Numbered from the stretch's first letter, positions 9,487 to 18,532 are shown. The stretch is 64,000 nucleotides of DNA from Caballeronia sordidicola (GCF_000729995.1 NZ_JNFG01000009.1:186001-250000); one strand, 5' to 3'. Numbers and translations are program-made. The notes: generated by a model from the letters alone, not told the origin.

Positions 9487-10443
9487 CTAGACGTCAACCG
9501 CGTTAAATTTTTGTCGCGCGTAGGCTGCCGCCCAATCGAGTACGGTTCTCGCGGCGTTGATACGAAGACCGAGCGTGAGAAAGCCGTGAATCTGGTCTGC
9601 AAGATAGAGATGGTTGACACGCACTCCAGCGTCCTGCAATCGGTGCGCGTATGCCGCGCCTTCCTCACACAACGGGTCGAAACCCGATGTGACAATCAAC
9701 GTGTCGGGTGAGCCGGTCAAGTCCAGAGCATTCAACGGTGCGAGACGGACATCCTCTGCGCTCAGAGAGTGCTGCACATAGTGGTCGCGGAACCATCGCA
9801 TGGTCACCGACGTGAAGGGCAACCCGGATGCAACGCGCGTATAGCCTGCGGATTCAACCGTGAGGTCGGTTACCGGATAGAACAACAGTTGCAGCTTCGG
9901 TCGGAGCTCTTGAGCGTAGTCACGTGCGGACAAAGCGACTAACGTCGCCAGAAAACCGCCTGCGCTGTCGCCAACAACACCTAAACGGGAAGAGTCGATG
10001 CCCAGTCCTTCAGCGTTCTGCGCAATCCACAGGTAGGAAGCGACTGCATCTTCACTAGCGGCTGGAAACGGATGTTCAGGCGCCAGACGGTAATCCACCG
10101 CCACAACGCGGCAGCCCGACGCACGAGCAAGTTCACGGCAGATCGAATCATGCGTGTCGAGAGAGCCGACGACCCAGCCACCACCGTGAAAGAACACGAG
10201 CCCTGGCGCGAGCGACCCTTCGGTGTCGTCGTTGATCCAGTATGAGCGGAGATTAAGCGGGCCGACTGACGTATGCGCGACCACGTCCGCTGTCGCTACG
10301 CGGGCGCTGTGCGGCAGCCCGTTCGTCTCGCACCCCAATGCGTATGCAGCTCGCGCTTCCAGCACGGGCAGTTGATGCAGAGGCGGCCGCTTCGCACGCT
10401 CGACCAAGTCCAGATAGGCTAGGACATCCCGGTCCAGGATCAT
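9487..10443 (-). CDS. Alpha/beta hydrolase of the hormone-sensitive lipase family (esterase or lactonase)
   Basis: This cytosolic esterase of 318 residues carries the family oxyanion motif HGGGW near residue 95, the nucleophile elbow GDSAGG near 165, and a late Asp (SGFDPLCEEG) and His (QIHGF). The start ATG at 10443 has GAGGAG upstream. It follows the Baeyer-Villiger monooxygenase by 47 bases. In known cyclic-ketone operons the enzyme in this place hydrolyses the lactone or ester product to a hydroxy acid, which then meets the two dehydrogenases encoded next. That role is inferred from order, not from a substrate-specific residue. Confidence 0.88.
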   Translation of the reverse strand: MILDRDVLAYLDLVERAKRPPLHQLPVLEARAAYALGCETNGLPHSARVATADVVAHTSVGPLNLRSYWINDDTEGSLAPGLVFFHGGGWVVGSLDTHDSICRELARASGCRVVAVDYRLAPEHPFPAASEDAVASYLWIAQNAEGLGIDSSRLGVVGDSAGGFLATLVALSARDYAQELRPKLQLLFYPVTDLTVESAGYTRVASGLPFTSVTMRWFRDHYVQHSLSAEDVRLAPLNALDLTGSPDTLIVTSGFDPLCEEGAAYAHRLQDAGVRVNHLYLADQIHGFLTLGLRINAARTVLDWAAAYARQKFNAVDV

Positions 10444-10490
10444 GTGTCTCCTCTCTTTTGAGGTTCAAGGGCCTCGCCCCCTTCAATAAA

Positions 10491-11972
10491 TTAGTTCTGG
10501 CGGGCAGTTTCAGAAAGGGACAGGATCATGAATTCGCCGCTTACAAAACGGCGAGTCTTATCATGATATTGATGCACCGTACCAGACCAGTTATTGATAA
10601 CCTTCCCCTCGGCATTCTTGTACCAGCTATTGCAACCGCCCGACCATGCGGCGTCGTCCATTTCACCCTGCAGTTCTGCGTTGAAGCGCGACACTACGGT
10701 CGGCCGCACTTCCAACGCTTCGACGCCGAGTTCGTCCTGCGCGGCGAGAGCCTGAAGAACGTAGCTGAACTGCGCTTCAAGCATCGACAGAATCGAGTTA
10801 TGACCCAGGTTGGTGTTGGGGCCATACATCACAAAGAAGTTCGGGAATCCGCTCACGCACATGCCAAGGTACGCGTATGCACCTTCCTTCCAGGTATCCC
10901 GGAGGCTGTGCCCTTCACGCCCGACGACCTCGACAGGTCCCTGGAACGACTGTGTCTCGAATCCAGTGCCATAGATGACGACGTCGACCGGATGCAATTC
11001 GCCATCGGCAGTGACAATGCCTTCTGACTCGATGCGAGAGACACCCGACGTGACCAGCGATACGTTCTCGCGGACGATAGCGGGGAAGTAGTCGTCGGAG
11101 CGCAGAATTCGCTTGCAACCAAGCGGATAGTCGGGTGTGAGTTTTTTACGCAATTCAGGGTTCGGTACCTGATTTTGCAAATGCTCCATCGCGACACGCT
11201 CGAGCTCCTCAGCCTCGGCGCTGCCTTGCTTCATGCGCAGGAAGGTCGTCTCTCGCCATTCGAACAGCTCCTCGCGGTGCGTCGCGAAAAAGTTCGGGAT
11301 TGTGCAGTAATCCTCGATTTCCTTCTCCGTGTACGGACGGTCCATTCGGGGAACCACCCAGTTTGGACTGCGCTGGAATACATCGAGGTGCCCAACAATG
11401 GGGGCGATTTCCGGGATGTACTGAACGGCGCTCGCGGCGTTGCCGATGCTCGCAACACGTTTGCCGCTCAGGTCGATGTCATGCCTCCAGCGGGCCGAGT
11501 GGAACTGGACACCCTTGAACGCGTCCTGTCCTTCGATGACTGGAGTTTGCGGACGGTTAAGCTGTCCCCATGCAGCAACGAAATTGCGAGCCGTCAGCAC
11601 GCTGCCATCGGCAAGCGAAACATTCCACAGCAGCGCCTCTTCATCCCACTTTACCGACGTGACCCTCGCTCCCAACCGGATATATGGGTGGAGGCCGTTA
11701 TCGTCGACGATGCGCTTCATGTACGCCAGAATCTCCGGCTGGCGCGCGTACACACGGCTCACCGTCGGGTGCAGCGCGAACGAAAAGCAGTACAGGTGCG
11801 ACTCTGTATCACAACCGGAGCCCGGGTAGGTATTGTCGCGCCACGTACCGCCGATATCATCGGCCTGCTCAAGAATTGCGAAATTCCGCTTGCCTGCTTC
11901 CAGCAACTTGACACCAAGTCCAATTCCGCTAAAACCCGCACCCAAAATGATGACATCGAGGTGGCTCTTCAT
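10491..11972 (-). CDS. Type I Baeyer-Villiger monooxygenase
   Basis: This FAD- and NADPH-dependent enzyme inserts one oxygen next to a ketone carbonyl, giving an ester or lactone. The FAD motif GAGFSG is at residues 11-16, the Baeyer-Villiger fingerprint FKGVQFHSARW at 152-162, and the NADPH motif appears as GNAASA at 177-182, a form common in the phenylacetone/4-hydroxyacetophenone monooxygenase side of the family. I start at the ATG at 11972 (GGAG eight bases upstream); the 41-codon upstream extension has no homology. It is flanked by two SDRs upstream and an esterase downstream on one transcript, strongly suggesting an alcohol or amine to ketone to ester route. The native ketone is unknown. 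Confidence 0.92.
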   Translation of the reverse strand: MKSHLDVIILGAGFSGIGLGVKLLEAGKRNFAILEQADDIGGTWRDNTYPGSGCDTESHLYCFSFALHPTVSRVYARQPEILAYMKRIVDDNGLHPYIRLGARVTSVKWDEEALLWNVSLADGSVLTARNFVAAWGQLNRPQTPVIEGQDAFKGVQFHSARWRHDIDLSGKRVASIGNAASAVQYIPEIAPIVGHLDVFQRSPNWVVPRMDRPYTEKEIEDYCTIPNFFATHREELFEWRETTFLRMKQGSAEAEELERVAMEHLQNQVPNPELRKKLTPDYPLGCKRILRSDDYFPAIVRENVSLVTSGVSRIESEGIVTADGELHPVDVVIYGTGFETQSFQGPVEVVGREGHSLRDTWKEGAYAYLGMCVSGFPNFFVMYGPNTNLGHNSILSMLEAQFSYVLQALAAQDELGVEALEVRPTVVSRFNAELQGEMDDAAWSGGCNSWYKNAEGKVINNWSGTVHQYHDKTRRFVSGEFMILSLSETARQN

Positions 11973-12111
11973 ACAACATCTCCAGTCTTGGCCCTTGAAC
12001 TGCGATTCGAGAAACCCGCGCGCAAGGAAAACGCCGCGCGCTTCAGCTACGATTTGTGTAAAAAATAGCCCTGGCCGTTGCTGCAACCAAGACATAGCTT
12101 TCGTGTCTCGA

Positions 12112-12915
12112 CTATTCGTCTTCCACTGAGTAGCGGCATAGCGTCTCCCCGCCGTCGACCGGAATCAGCGCGCCGTGGATATAAGCTGATTCATCACTGG
12201 CGAGGAACACCGCCAGATTCGAGATGTCATCGACTTCGCCCCAACGTTTCAACGGGATAGACTCCGCAAACGCTTTCATGTAGTCGGCGTCGTCAAAGTG
12301 CCCTCGCGTCATCGACGTCTTCGCGTAAGTCGGGCAGATGCCGTTCGCGCGAATGCCGTCTCGGCCATATTCGATGGCAACGCACTTCGTCAAGCTCGAT
12401 ACAGCACCCTTTGAGATGTTGTAAACCGATTGCTTTGGATGGCCACCTAGCCCCGCAGTCGAAACGATGTTGACGATAGTGCCGCCGCCCTTGCCGAGGA
12501 AAACCTTGATTGCTTCCTGGCAACCGAACCAGGTGCCCTTCAGATTGACGTCCCAGCAAGCATCGAGGTCCTCCTCATCGAACTCATGAACGAGCTTTCC
12601 AGACCGATAAATGCCCGCGTTGTTCACGATGACATCAAGAGTGCCGAACCGGCGGACGGCGATGCCCACCAGATCGGCCACCTGCTGCTGACTGGTGACA
12701 TCGCACGTCGTGAAGAATGCAGTACCCCCGCTCTTTTCAATCTCTTCGACAGTCGTCGCTGACGCCGTATCTTCAAAACCGCCGTGATTCCGACCTTCGT
12801 GCAGGTCCGCAACGACGACCTTCGCGCCTTCTTTTGCATAGTGGACGGCGATTGCGCGGCCAATGCCGGAGCTTGCCCCGGTGACGATTGCCACTTTGTC
12901 TTTAAGTCGATTCAC
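12112..12915 (-). CDS. SDR-family oxidoreductase
   Basis: A classical SDR of 267 residues with TGASSGIG near residue 13, NNAG near 100 and the catalytic YNISK near 165. An insertion after the second strand (HEGRNHGGFEDTAS) is typical of dehydrogenases acting on cyclic or bulky alcohols. The start is GTG at 12915 with AGGAG five bases upstream. It is co-directional with a second SDR (37 bases) and the Baeyer-Villiger gene (139 bases). It probably supplies or removes the ketone used by the monooxygenase. The cofactor is likely NAD(H), since an acidic residue follows the second strand. Confidence 0.85.
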   Translation of the reverse strand: MNRLKDKVAIVTGASSGIGRAIAVHYAKEGAKVVVADLHEGRNHGGFEDTASATTVEEIEKSGGTAFFTTCDVTSQQQVADLVGIAVRRFGTLDVIVNNAGIYRSGKLVHEFDEEDLDACWDVNLKGTWFGCQEAIKVFLGKGGGTIVNIVSTAGLGGHPKQSVYNISKGAVSSLTKCVAIEYGRDGIRANGICPTYAKTSMTRGHFDDADYMKAFAESIPLKRWGEVDDISNLAVFLASDESAYIHGALIPVDGGETLCRYSVEDE

Positions 12916-12952
12916 ATCTGCTCCTAATTCGTCGAAATATTTGAGCGGCTTA

Positions 12953-13768
12953 TTAACGAGCGACGAATCCGCCGTCGAGCGTGAGCATTGAGCCCGTCAT
13001 CCATTCCGCGTCATCCGATGCAAGGAACAATGCGGCCTTTGCCACATCGTCGACCCTTCCCAAGCGTGGCCACGGCGTAAGACCATGCAGCCATTTGCTG
13101 GTCGCTTCGTCTTCGAGCGCTGAACGCACCATGGAGGTCGCGAGGAAACCAGGGCAAATCGCGTTCACATTGATTCGTTGTTCAGCGAAGTCAACAGCGA
13201 TTTCCTTCGTCAGGCCGACGACCGCCGCCTTCGATGCGCAATATGCGGGCTCTTTAGCAAGACCTACAAGACCAGCCATCGACGCCATGTTGACGATACG
13301 ACCCCGAACTTGCCCTCCATTCGCCATGGTGACTGGCTCCTGTTTCATAAACTGCTCGATGGCGTACTTGCAGCCCAACCATACGCCTTTGACATTGACC
13401 GCCATCGTGGTGTCGAAATCCTCTTCACGCTCTTCGACGACAGTGGCGAAATCAAACGCCACGCCAGCGTTGTTGACCATCACATCCAGCCGGCCAAACC
13501 TCTCAACGGATGCCGCAACCAGCGCCCGCACTTCATTCGATTTGGTGACGTTACAAGGAACAAAGTGCGCCGCGCCGCCACCCTGCGCGATTAGGTCATC
13601 CGTATCGATGTTGAGGTCGGATTCGTAGCCGTCCGCGTTCGCAGACTTACGGATATCGGAGCACACTATCAAAGCGCCTTCCTTCGCGAGCGCAAGGGCG
13701 ATAGCGCGACCGATTCCGGAGCTGGCGCCGGTAACCACGGCGACGCGGTTTTGTAATTTCAAAGTCAT
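12953..13768 (-). CDS. SDR-family oxidoreductase, first gene of the Baeyer-Villiger operon
   Basis: A 271-residue SDR with TGASSGIG near residue 14, NNAG near 100 and catalytic YCASK near 170. It resembles the next SDR in its long loop after the second strand but is clearly a separate paralogue. Its ATG at 13768 has AGGAG nine bases upstream. It opens the six-gene unit that runs to the hairpin at 6706. About 75 bases upstream lies a TAGGTCA-like site (13842-13861), so the operon is probably controlled by the island's shared regulator. The substrate is likely a secondary alcohol. Confidence 0.85.
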   Translation of the reverse strand: MTLKLQNRVAVVTGASSGIGRAIALALAKEGALIVCSDIRKSANADGYESDLNIDTDDLIAQGGGAAHFVPCNVTKSNEVRALVAASVERFGRLDVMVNNAGVAFDFATVVEEREEDFDTTMAVNVKGVWLGCKYAIEQFMKQEPVTMANGGQVRGRIVNMASMAGLVGLAKEPAYCASKAAVVGLTKEIAVDFAEQRINVNAICPGFLATSMVRSALEDEATSKWLHGLTPWPRLGRVDDVAKAALFLASDDAEWMTGSMLTLDGGFVAR

Positions 13769-14262
13769 TCGTGAAAGCTCCTGCCAGGAGTTATTAGGGG
13801 CGGGGCGACATCAGTCTTACGCTGCAACCGCTCGCGAATTTGAGGTCACGTAACCGCGTCAAATCTTGAGAGATGTTATGTATTAAAGAGGTAGAAACAC
13901 AGGTTTTAGAGGGCCAAATTCCCGGGTGAATGGCCGACTGTCAAAGAATTAACCCAATGCAACTGAACTGCTTGAGCCGCGGATGCGCGGCGTCAGAAAC
14001 GTACGGACGGTTGAGCAGACTACTGGCGCCCATCACCATCGACTCGCAGGCTGCCGCTCGCACATCGCAGCGGTCGGAAGCGTCGGGGAAATGCTGACAC
14101 GCAGGCCATCGGGACCAACAGATATGCAACGGCTCGACACGCGCACAAACATCTCGCGGCTCGCACCCCCTCGTACTTTTTGCGCAGATATGGATTTAGC
14201 GCGACTGTCGCTGCGCCCCGTTTACATCGGGCCGTAACTGGATCGACTAGCCAGCGACGTCA
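13769..14262. other. Promoter region of the Baeyer-Villiger operon
   Basis: No gene is supported here. The stretch lies between the class IV aminotransferase stop and the first SDR of the six-gene operon and contains one regulatory motif (listed separately). Short frames at 13941-14237 have no homology signs. I see no terminator hairpin with a T-run after the aminotransferase, so some read-through into the operon is possible. Confidence 0.45.
13842..13861 (-). promoter_or_regulatory. Putative operator upstream of the Baeyer-Villiger operon
   Basis: GAGGTCACGTAACCGCGTC on the plus strand matches the shared pattern AGGTCA-NNN-AACCG also found at 51721-51740. On the minus strand the motif reads GTGACCTCAAAT, with the -10-like CAAAT directly after it, the same geometry as at the two TetR genes. 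The site is a weaker match than those at the araC promoters. Confidence 0.5.
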
Positions 14263-15231
14263 TCATTTGCCGTAGTCAACCTTGGTCCCCAGCCAACCAT
14301 CCCAGCGTTTGGACCAGTACAGGTTATGCAACTTCGTGGTCAAGGCGCCAGGCCCGCGTTCTCCTCCGAGAATGATTCCGTCCACGCTATTGACTGGCAT
14401 GATTCCGCCAGCGGTCGACGTGATAAACGCCTCGTCAGCATCGCGCAACTCATCAGCGGTAACCGGCTTGACGTGAATAGGAATGTCCAGTTCCTTCGCA
14501 AGCTCGAGCGTCGTTTTACGGGTAACGCCCTCAAGGCAGCCAGCGTCCGGCGTGAACAATTCGCCATTCTTGATGAAAAAGACGTTCACACCCGGCCCCT
14601 CGGTCAGGTTGCCCCGCGCGTCGCACAATACCGTCCACTCGTACCCTTGCTCTCCCGCTTCGAAGAGCGAGAGCTTCAAATCCATCCAATGGAAGTTCTT
14701 TGCGGTGGGGTCTACCGAGGCCGGCGGAATGCGGGTGTAACGTTTGCTGACCAGCATGTCCAGACCTCGCACGCGTTGTTCGTCGCTTGCGATGAAACGA
14801 TATGGAATGGCGAACGCGTAAAAACGATTGACGTAGTTGTTCGGGTCGGTTCGCCCAGCAGGCGTCGGCCCACGCGTTACTGCCCACCAGACGTAAGCTT
14901 CACGCGTACCAGCGAGCTTCACCAGCTTGTTTAGAATCTCGGTTGTTTCATTCTTGTCATATGGACTGCGCAGGTAGAACTTTCTGCAAGCACTCTCAAA
15001 ACGTTGGAGATGGTCCTCCAGCCGAAAAAAGAAGCCCTTACTAACGCTGACAACGTCATATGCCGCGTCCGCCTGCATGAAACCACCATCGGTAATTGGC
15101 ACGCTTGCGTCGTCAATCGAACAAAAGGTGCCGTTGACGTGCGCGCTCCCATGATCGAACTCAGGGGCGTAATCAAGCCGCGAATGTGACGGGTCCGTCA
15201 GCATGACGTTTGCGGCGCACGTGATGTTCAT
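14263..15231 (-). CDS. Class IV aminotransferase resembling (R)-selective amine transaminases
   Basis: This PLP enzyme of the branched-chain aminotransferase fold has 322 residues. The PLP Lys is Lys178 in DPTAKNFHW, a form I associate with (R)-amine transaminases such as ATA-117 (DPxxKNFxW). Further family signs are RLEDHLQRF near 70, GVTRKTTLELA, and the phosphate cup STAGG. The ATG at 15231 has AAGG in position; the longer frame adds nine unrelated residues. The neighbouring operon makes ketone-processing enzymes, so conversion of an amine to a ketone with pyruvate or another acceptor is likely. D-amino-acid or branched-chain aminotransferase activity is the alternative. A paralogue lies at 59712-60692. 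A TAGGTCA site lies about 80 bases upstream. Confidence 0.82.
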   Translation of the reverse strand: MNITCAANVMLTDPSHSRLDYAPEFDHGSAHVNGTFCSIDDASVPITDGGFMQADAAYDVVSVSKGFFFRLEDHLQRFESACRKFYLRSPYDKNETTEILNKLVKLAGTREAYVWWAVTRGPTPAGRTDPNNYVNRFYAFAIPYRFIASDEQRVRGLDMLVSKRYTRIPPASVDPTAKNFHWMDLKLSLFEAGEQGYEWTVLCDARGNLTEGPGVNVFFIKNGELFTPDAGCLEGVTRKTTLELAKELDIPIHVKPVTADELRDADEAFITSTAGGIMPVNSVDGIILGGERGPGALTTKLHNLYWSKRWDGWLGTKVDYGK

Positions 15232-15650
15232 ATTTAACCTTCCCTCGTCACAGTTCAACGGCGTTGCGAAAGCCCCGGCAGTAATATTGCAAAGGGCGAT
15301 GCGTTAGACGATAGGTCACAATCGTCTGATTTACCGAAGATTATCCGGCACATATGGCTTTTACCATGTGCCTCACGGTCAAGCGGCTGTGTCATTAAGC
15401 ACATGCGCCCAAGCGCAGAGAGCGAAGGTAGTAGTGATTTGAGAAGCGTTATAATATGGAGTACACATTGTCTGGCGCCGCGCACCAGATTCGAAGAAAT
15501 CTGGAGTAGGCAGCGAGATCCCGCTGTTATTGGATCCAACGATTGCTGTCTAGCGTCGCCGCCTCAAAGAGGAAAGCGCGTCGACGCACTAACGACTTTC
15601 CGCCCATCTTTGCTTCATAGTGCGCATGTGCACTGCAAATTCCAGCATCG
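15232..15650. other. Promoter region of the class IV aminotransferase gene
   Basis: A 419-base gap between the aminotransferase start and the double-TetR stop. It holds the TAGGTCA site at 15312 and otherwise only overlapping short frames without homology. Confidence 0.45.
15312..15331 (-). promoter_or_regulatory. Putative operator upstream of the class IV aminotransferase
   Basis: TAGGTCACAATCGTCTGATT shares the TAGGTCA core with the sites at the TetR, AraC and ETF promoters; its second half (ACC) is less conserved. On the minus strand it reads TGACCTATCGT, with TATCGT in the position of the -10 box TATAAT seen at both TetR genes. Confidence 0.5.
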
Positions 15651-17126
15651 TCAAGACTGCGAAATGGTCTCTTTGCTCTTTCCAATGGAACCACGAGCAA
15701 TATCAACGGATATTGCTTTGAAGAGCCGTAGCACTCTATCCAGGCCCGGCGTCTGCCGGCCAGCACTGTAGGTATAGACCGGCAACCCTTCAAGTTGAGC
15801 TGCGATGAGAGTTGCGCGGGCCAGACACTCGCGGCCGGAGGCCACAGGGTCAATTTCTCGCACGAGATTGACGTAAATCTGACGGTACTCAGTGTACGTC
15901 TTGTTGAGCAGCTCGCGAGTGATAGCCGAATGCTCAGCCAAAGCAAACATCTCAAACGAGAAGCGGCATACGCGTGGGTCACATGCCTCTTCAAACACGT
16001 CTTCAATGATTGCACACAACCGGTCAACCGCGGGCTTGTCGCTAGACTGGCTCATCTCCGACCAGCGGTCATAGTACTCTAAGAAGAGCGCGTTAATTGT
16101 CGAACTCAGAAGGTCTTCATGGGTCGGAAAATAGTGTTGCAGGCCCGACGTGAGGATTCCAACTTCCTTGGCGATTCGCGCCAGCGTAAAGTTTGCGTAC
16201 CCTTCCGAGGCCAGCACATTGGCTGCTGCCGCAACAATTTCATTGATTTTTGCCTCCCTCCTCCGGCTCTGCATCGTCGGACGAAGGTAACTCGGTTCTG
16301 AGGTATTCTGCCGGATGGCAATCTCGTAACGCCCACGCCGCATGTGCTTTTCAGAGCCGAACAAGCCTTCTCGAACACCTGCGCCTGCCGGGCCCTGTGC
16401 GATCGAAGTCGCTGAATGGACGTCACCAAACAGGTCAGCACCAAGCATTGAGGCGGTCAATCCAGCTACCGATTTGACGCTTCGCTTTGTTGTACGAACA
16501 AATTCCTCATAGTCCTTTTCGGAATCGTCGCTTCGAGCCGAAAATATCATCATGCCCTCGGCCTGCGCTGTGAGCACCAACGCGCGTGCCTGACATTCGT
16601 CGGCTGAAAGCGCGGGATTAATCTCGGACAATAGCCCAGCAAAGATATTCCGGTAGGCCGCATAGACTCCTTCGACCAAAGCAGAAGCATAAGTCTCGTG
16701 CTGAGCGAAAGCCCACGTTTCGAACATGAACCTTTCCGGACTGGCCTTGTTTATGTCCTCAAAAATTTGCTCGATAAGCGCGGCGCACCGACGCGGCGCC
16801 GTGACGCCACGTCGGTGCGCTATGCGGAGATACTGGTCAAGAAAGCCGTGCAGGAAGTTTTTGATGATGATGGACAGCAACTCTTCCTTGTCCGGGAAGT
16901 AGTACTGGAGGTTGCTTAGCGTGAGGCCGGCCTTTACCGCAACCTTCCGCGTCGTAAATCCCGCATACCCTTCGTCGCGAAAAATCTCGGTGGCAGCTAC
17001 CAATATGTCGCTGATTCGACGCTCGCGGTTGCGCCGCTGCACCGAACCTCCGTCTGCGATCTCACCCTGCACCTTTGCCGCGCTGGCGCGAGGAGCTAAC
17101 TTCTCTTGCACGTGAACGTCCCCCAC
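15651..17126 (-). CDS. Tandem (double) TetR-family regulator
   Basis: One continuous frame of 491 residues encodes two complete TetR modules. The first helix-turn-helix spans about residues 35-85 (GFTTRKVAVKAGLTLSNLQYYF), the second about 285-335 (NFTLARIAKEVGILTSGLQHYF), each followed by its own helical ligand domain with a FETWAFAQ or FEMFALAE stretch. A normal TetR protein is about 200 residues, so this is a fusion or internal duplication. A single chain could act like a covalent TetR dimer. The start may be GTG at 17126, or GTG at 17111, which has GGGGGA at better spacing. It is divergent from an AraC gene, and a paralogue with identical layout is at 40860-42296. It probably senses an acyl-CoA or pathway intermediate. 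Confidence 0.88.
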   Translation of the reverse strand: MGDVHVQEKLAPRASAAKVQGEIADGGSVQRRNRERRISDILVAATEIFRDEGYAGFTTRKVAVKAGLTLSNLQYYFPDKEELLSIIIKNFLHGFLDQYLRIAHRRGVTAPRRCAALIEQIFEDINKASPERFMFETWAFAQHETYASALVEGVYAAYRNIFAGLLSEINPALSADECQARALVLTAQAEGMMIFSARSDDSEKDYEEFVRTTKRSVKSVAGLTASMLGADLFGDVHSATSIAQGPAGAGVREGLFGSEKHMRRGRYEIAIRQNTSEPSYLRPTMQSRRREAKINEIVAAAANVLASEGYANFTLARIAKEVGILTSGLQHYFPTHEDLLSSTINALFLEYYDRWSEMSQSSDKPAVDRLCAIIEDVFEEACDPRVCRFSFEMFALAEHSAITRELLNKTYTEYRQIYVNLVREIDPVASGRECLARATLIAAQLEGLPVYTYSAGRQTPGLDRVLRLFKAISVDIARGSIGKSKETISQS

Positions 17127-17151
17127 GAAACTTCTTCATTGTCCAGCCGAC

Positions 17152-17187
17152 ATTATAGGTCAAATTACCAATTTACTCTGGTAATTT
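17152..17187 (-). promoter_or_regulatory. Promoter and operators of the first double-TetR gene
   Basis: On the minus strand a consensus -10 TATAAT (plus 17152-17157) directly follows TTTGACC, the reverse of the shared TAGGTCAAATTACC motif (17156-17169). It overlaps a perfect 9-bp inverted repeat, AAATTACCA (17162-17170) and TGGTAATTT (17179-17187), spaced by 8 bases. No good -35 box is seen at the usual distance, so the promoter may need an activator, or the repeat may serve as a repressor site for autoregulation. Confidence 0.62.
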
Positions 17188-17300
17188 CAAATCTTTCCCC
17201 TGCATGTTATGCACCACAAGCAAGCCTCATCACGCCCTAAAACGGAGCGTAATCGCTTTTTGATAGGGGATTCTACCGATATTCGACTTTATTTTTCAAG

Positions 17301-17350
17301 TTGATTCTTTGGTCATATGACCTCTACAATTAGGTCATATAACAAGTTTC
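17301..17350 (+). promoter_or_regulatory. Promoter of the first araC-type gene with embedded operators
   Basis: TTGATT (17301-17306), an 18-base spacer and TACAAT (17325-17330) form a good sigma-70 promoter. The spacer contains a perfect 12-bp palindrome, GGTCATATGACC (17311-17322), and the -10 box is followed at once by TAGGTCATATAACAAGTTTC (17331-17350). The same -35/18/-10/TAGGTCAT layout occurs at 42522-42571 and 51691-51740. Placement across the promoter suggests repression or autoregulation. Confidence 0.72.
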
Positions 17351-17416
17351 TATCAGAAAATATGGTCGCGTGCCTCTTCGAACGACCACAACGCCTTTAG
17401 CGCCCACGGAGCAAGT

Positions 17417-18532
17417 ATGGAAAGGCTACATATGGATTCGGCTGTCGCGTTCGCTACGCTGAATCCGGCGGAAATCGCATTGATCGCGGATACTGCAATG
17501 GCCATCGGCGTCCCCTCAGCCGCGACCCTGGAAGGAACCGGGCTCTCGCCGACCGCCTTACTTCACGGGAAGGCAAAGGCGTCGATTGAGCAGCATGTTA
17601 CGGCGCTCAATAACGCGGTAAGTCTATCTGGCGACCGGCTCCTTGCTCTACGAGCGGGCTCGCGCGCTCACATCACTGCCTTCGGCATTGTCGGTTACGC
17701 GCTCTGGAGCAGTGCGACATTGCGCGAAGCGCTCACGGTGGCCCGTGAATACGCACCATTGCTCAACTTCAAGTACGGCCCAACGCTTTCCGTCGAGGAC
17801 GGCACTGCGGTTCTGCGCTTCACCGATTCGGGCGGGCTGGGCATTGAAGAGGCCGAATTTTCCATTGAATTCGAACTCGCCAAGGTCCTAACGTTCCTTC
17901 GCGACCTGCAGATACCGCACTTCCAACCGTCGTGCGTGCGCTTGCTCTCCTCGTGCGGGGAGCACCACAGCAGAGCGGGCACGTTGCTGTCCTGTAACAA
18001 TGTCAGCAACGACACAGTCGCACAAATTCGCTTCAACGCCGCCTGGCTTGACCACTCGCTGTCACAGGCAAATCCGCGTACCCATAAGGCGTGCACCGAA
18101 GCATGCGACCAGCTGCTTGAGGTCCAGGGAAATCACGTCGACCTGGCATCCAATGTGCGTTCGATTTTGTCAAACGCTTCAACACAAATCCCAACGCTAC
18201 CGGAGGTAGCGAGCACACTATGCATGTCCGCTCGCACACTTCGACGCCGACTCGACCTAATGAACACGTCTTATAGTCAGTTACTCGATGACGTGCGCAA
18301 AACGCTCGCAATCCGATATGTTGGTTCTACCGGCCTGACCACGGAGATTATTGCCGAGAAGCTCGGCTATAGCGATGCGGCCAATTTCAGTCACGCATTC
18401 AAGCGCTGGACCGGCCAAGCCCCTCGCCAGTATCGCGCGACCTCTGTCGCCCAAATCGAACTACCGAAGAATGTATTTGTAGGCAAAACTCGCGCCCCCC
18501 GGCACATCCAATTGCACGCAGCTGCGGCATGA
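17417..18532 (+). CDS. AraC-family transcriptional regulator (OruR/arabinose-binding-domain type)
   Basis: A 371-residue regulator with an N-terminal ligand-binding domain of the PF12625 kind (GIVGYALWSSATLREAL near 95) and a C-terminal pair of helix-turn-helix motifs from about residue 265 (LPEVASTLCMSARTLRRRL, then IAEKLGYSDAANFSHAFKRW). The ATG at 17417 has GGAG five bases upstream. It is transcribed away from the double-TetR gene and ahead of a PhyH dioxygenase gene. A close paralogue is at 42641-43756 and a more distant one at 52004-53185. It is likely an activator of the nearby catabolic units, probably through the shared TAGGTCA sites, but which of the regulators binds them cannot be told from sequence. 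Confidence 0.9.
   Translation: MERLHMDSAVAFATLNPAEIALIADTAMAIGVPSAATLEGTGLSPTALLHGKAKASIEQHVTALNNAVSLSGDRLLALRAGSRAHITAFGIVGYALWSSATLREALTVAREYAPLLNFKYGPTLSVEDGTAVLRFTDSGGLGIEEAEFSIEFELAKVLTFLRDLQIPHFQPSCVRLLSSCGEHHSRAGTLLSCNNVSNDTVAQIRFNAAWLDHSLSQANPRTHKACTEACDQLLEVQGNHVDLASNVRSILSNASTQIPTLPEVASTLCMSARTLRRRLDLMNTSYSQLLDDVRKTLAIRYVGSTGLTTEIIAEKLGYSDAANFSHAFKRWTGQAPRQYRATSVAQIELPKNVFVGKTRAPRHIQLHAAAA

Noticed and set aside
10444..10490. Hairpin AAGGG...CCCTT between the monooxygenase and esterase genes as a terminator
   Set aside because: The stem is short and has no T-run, and the genes on both sides clearly belong to one operon.
11175..12068. 297-codon plus-strand frame opposite the Baeyer-Villiger gene
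   Set aside because: It is a codon-bias shadow: the minus strand carries an intact monooxygenase with all motifs over the same bases.
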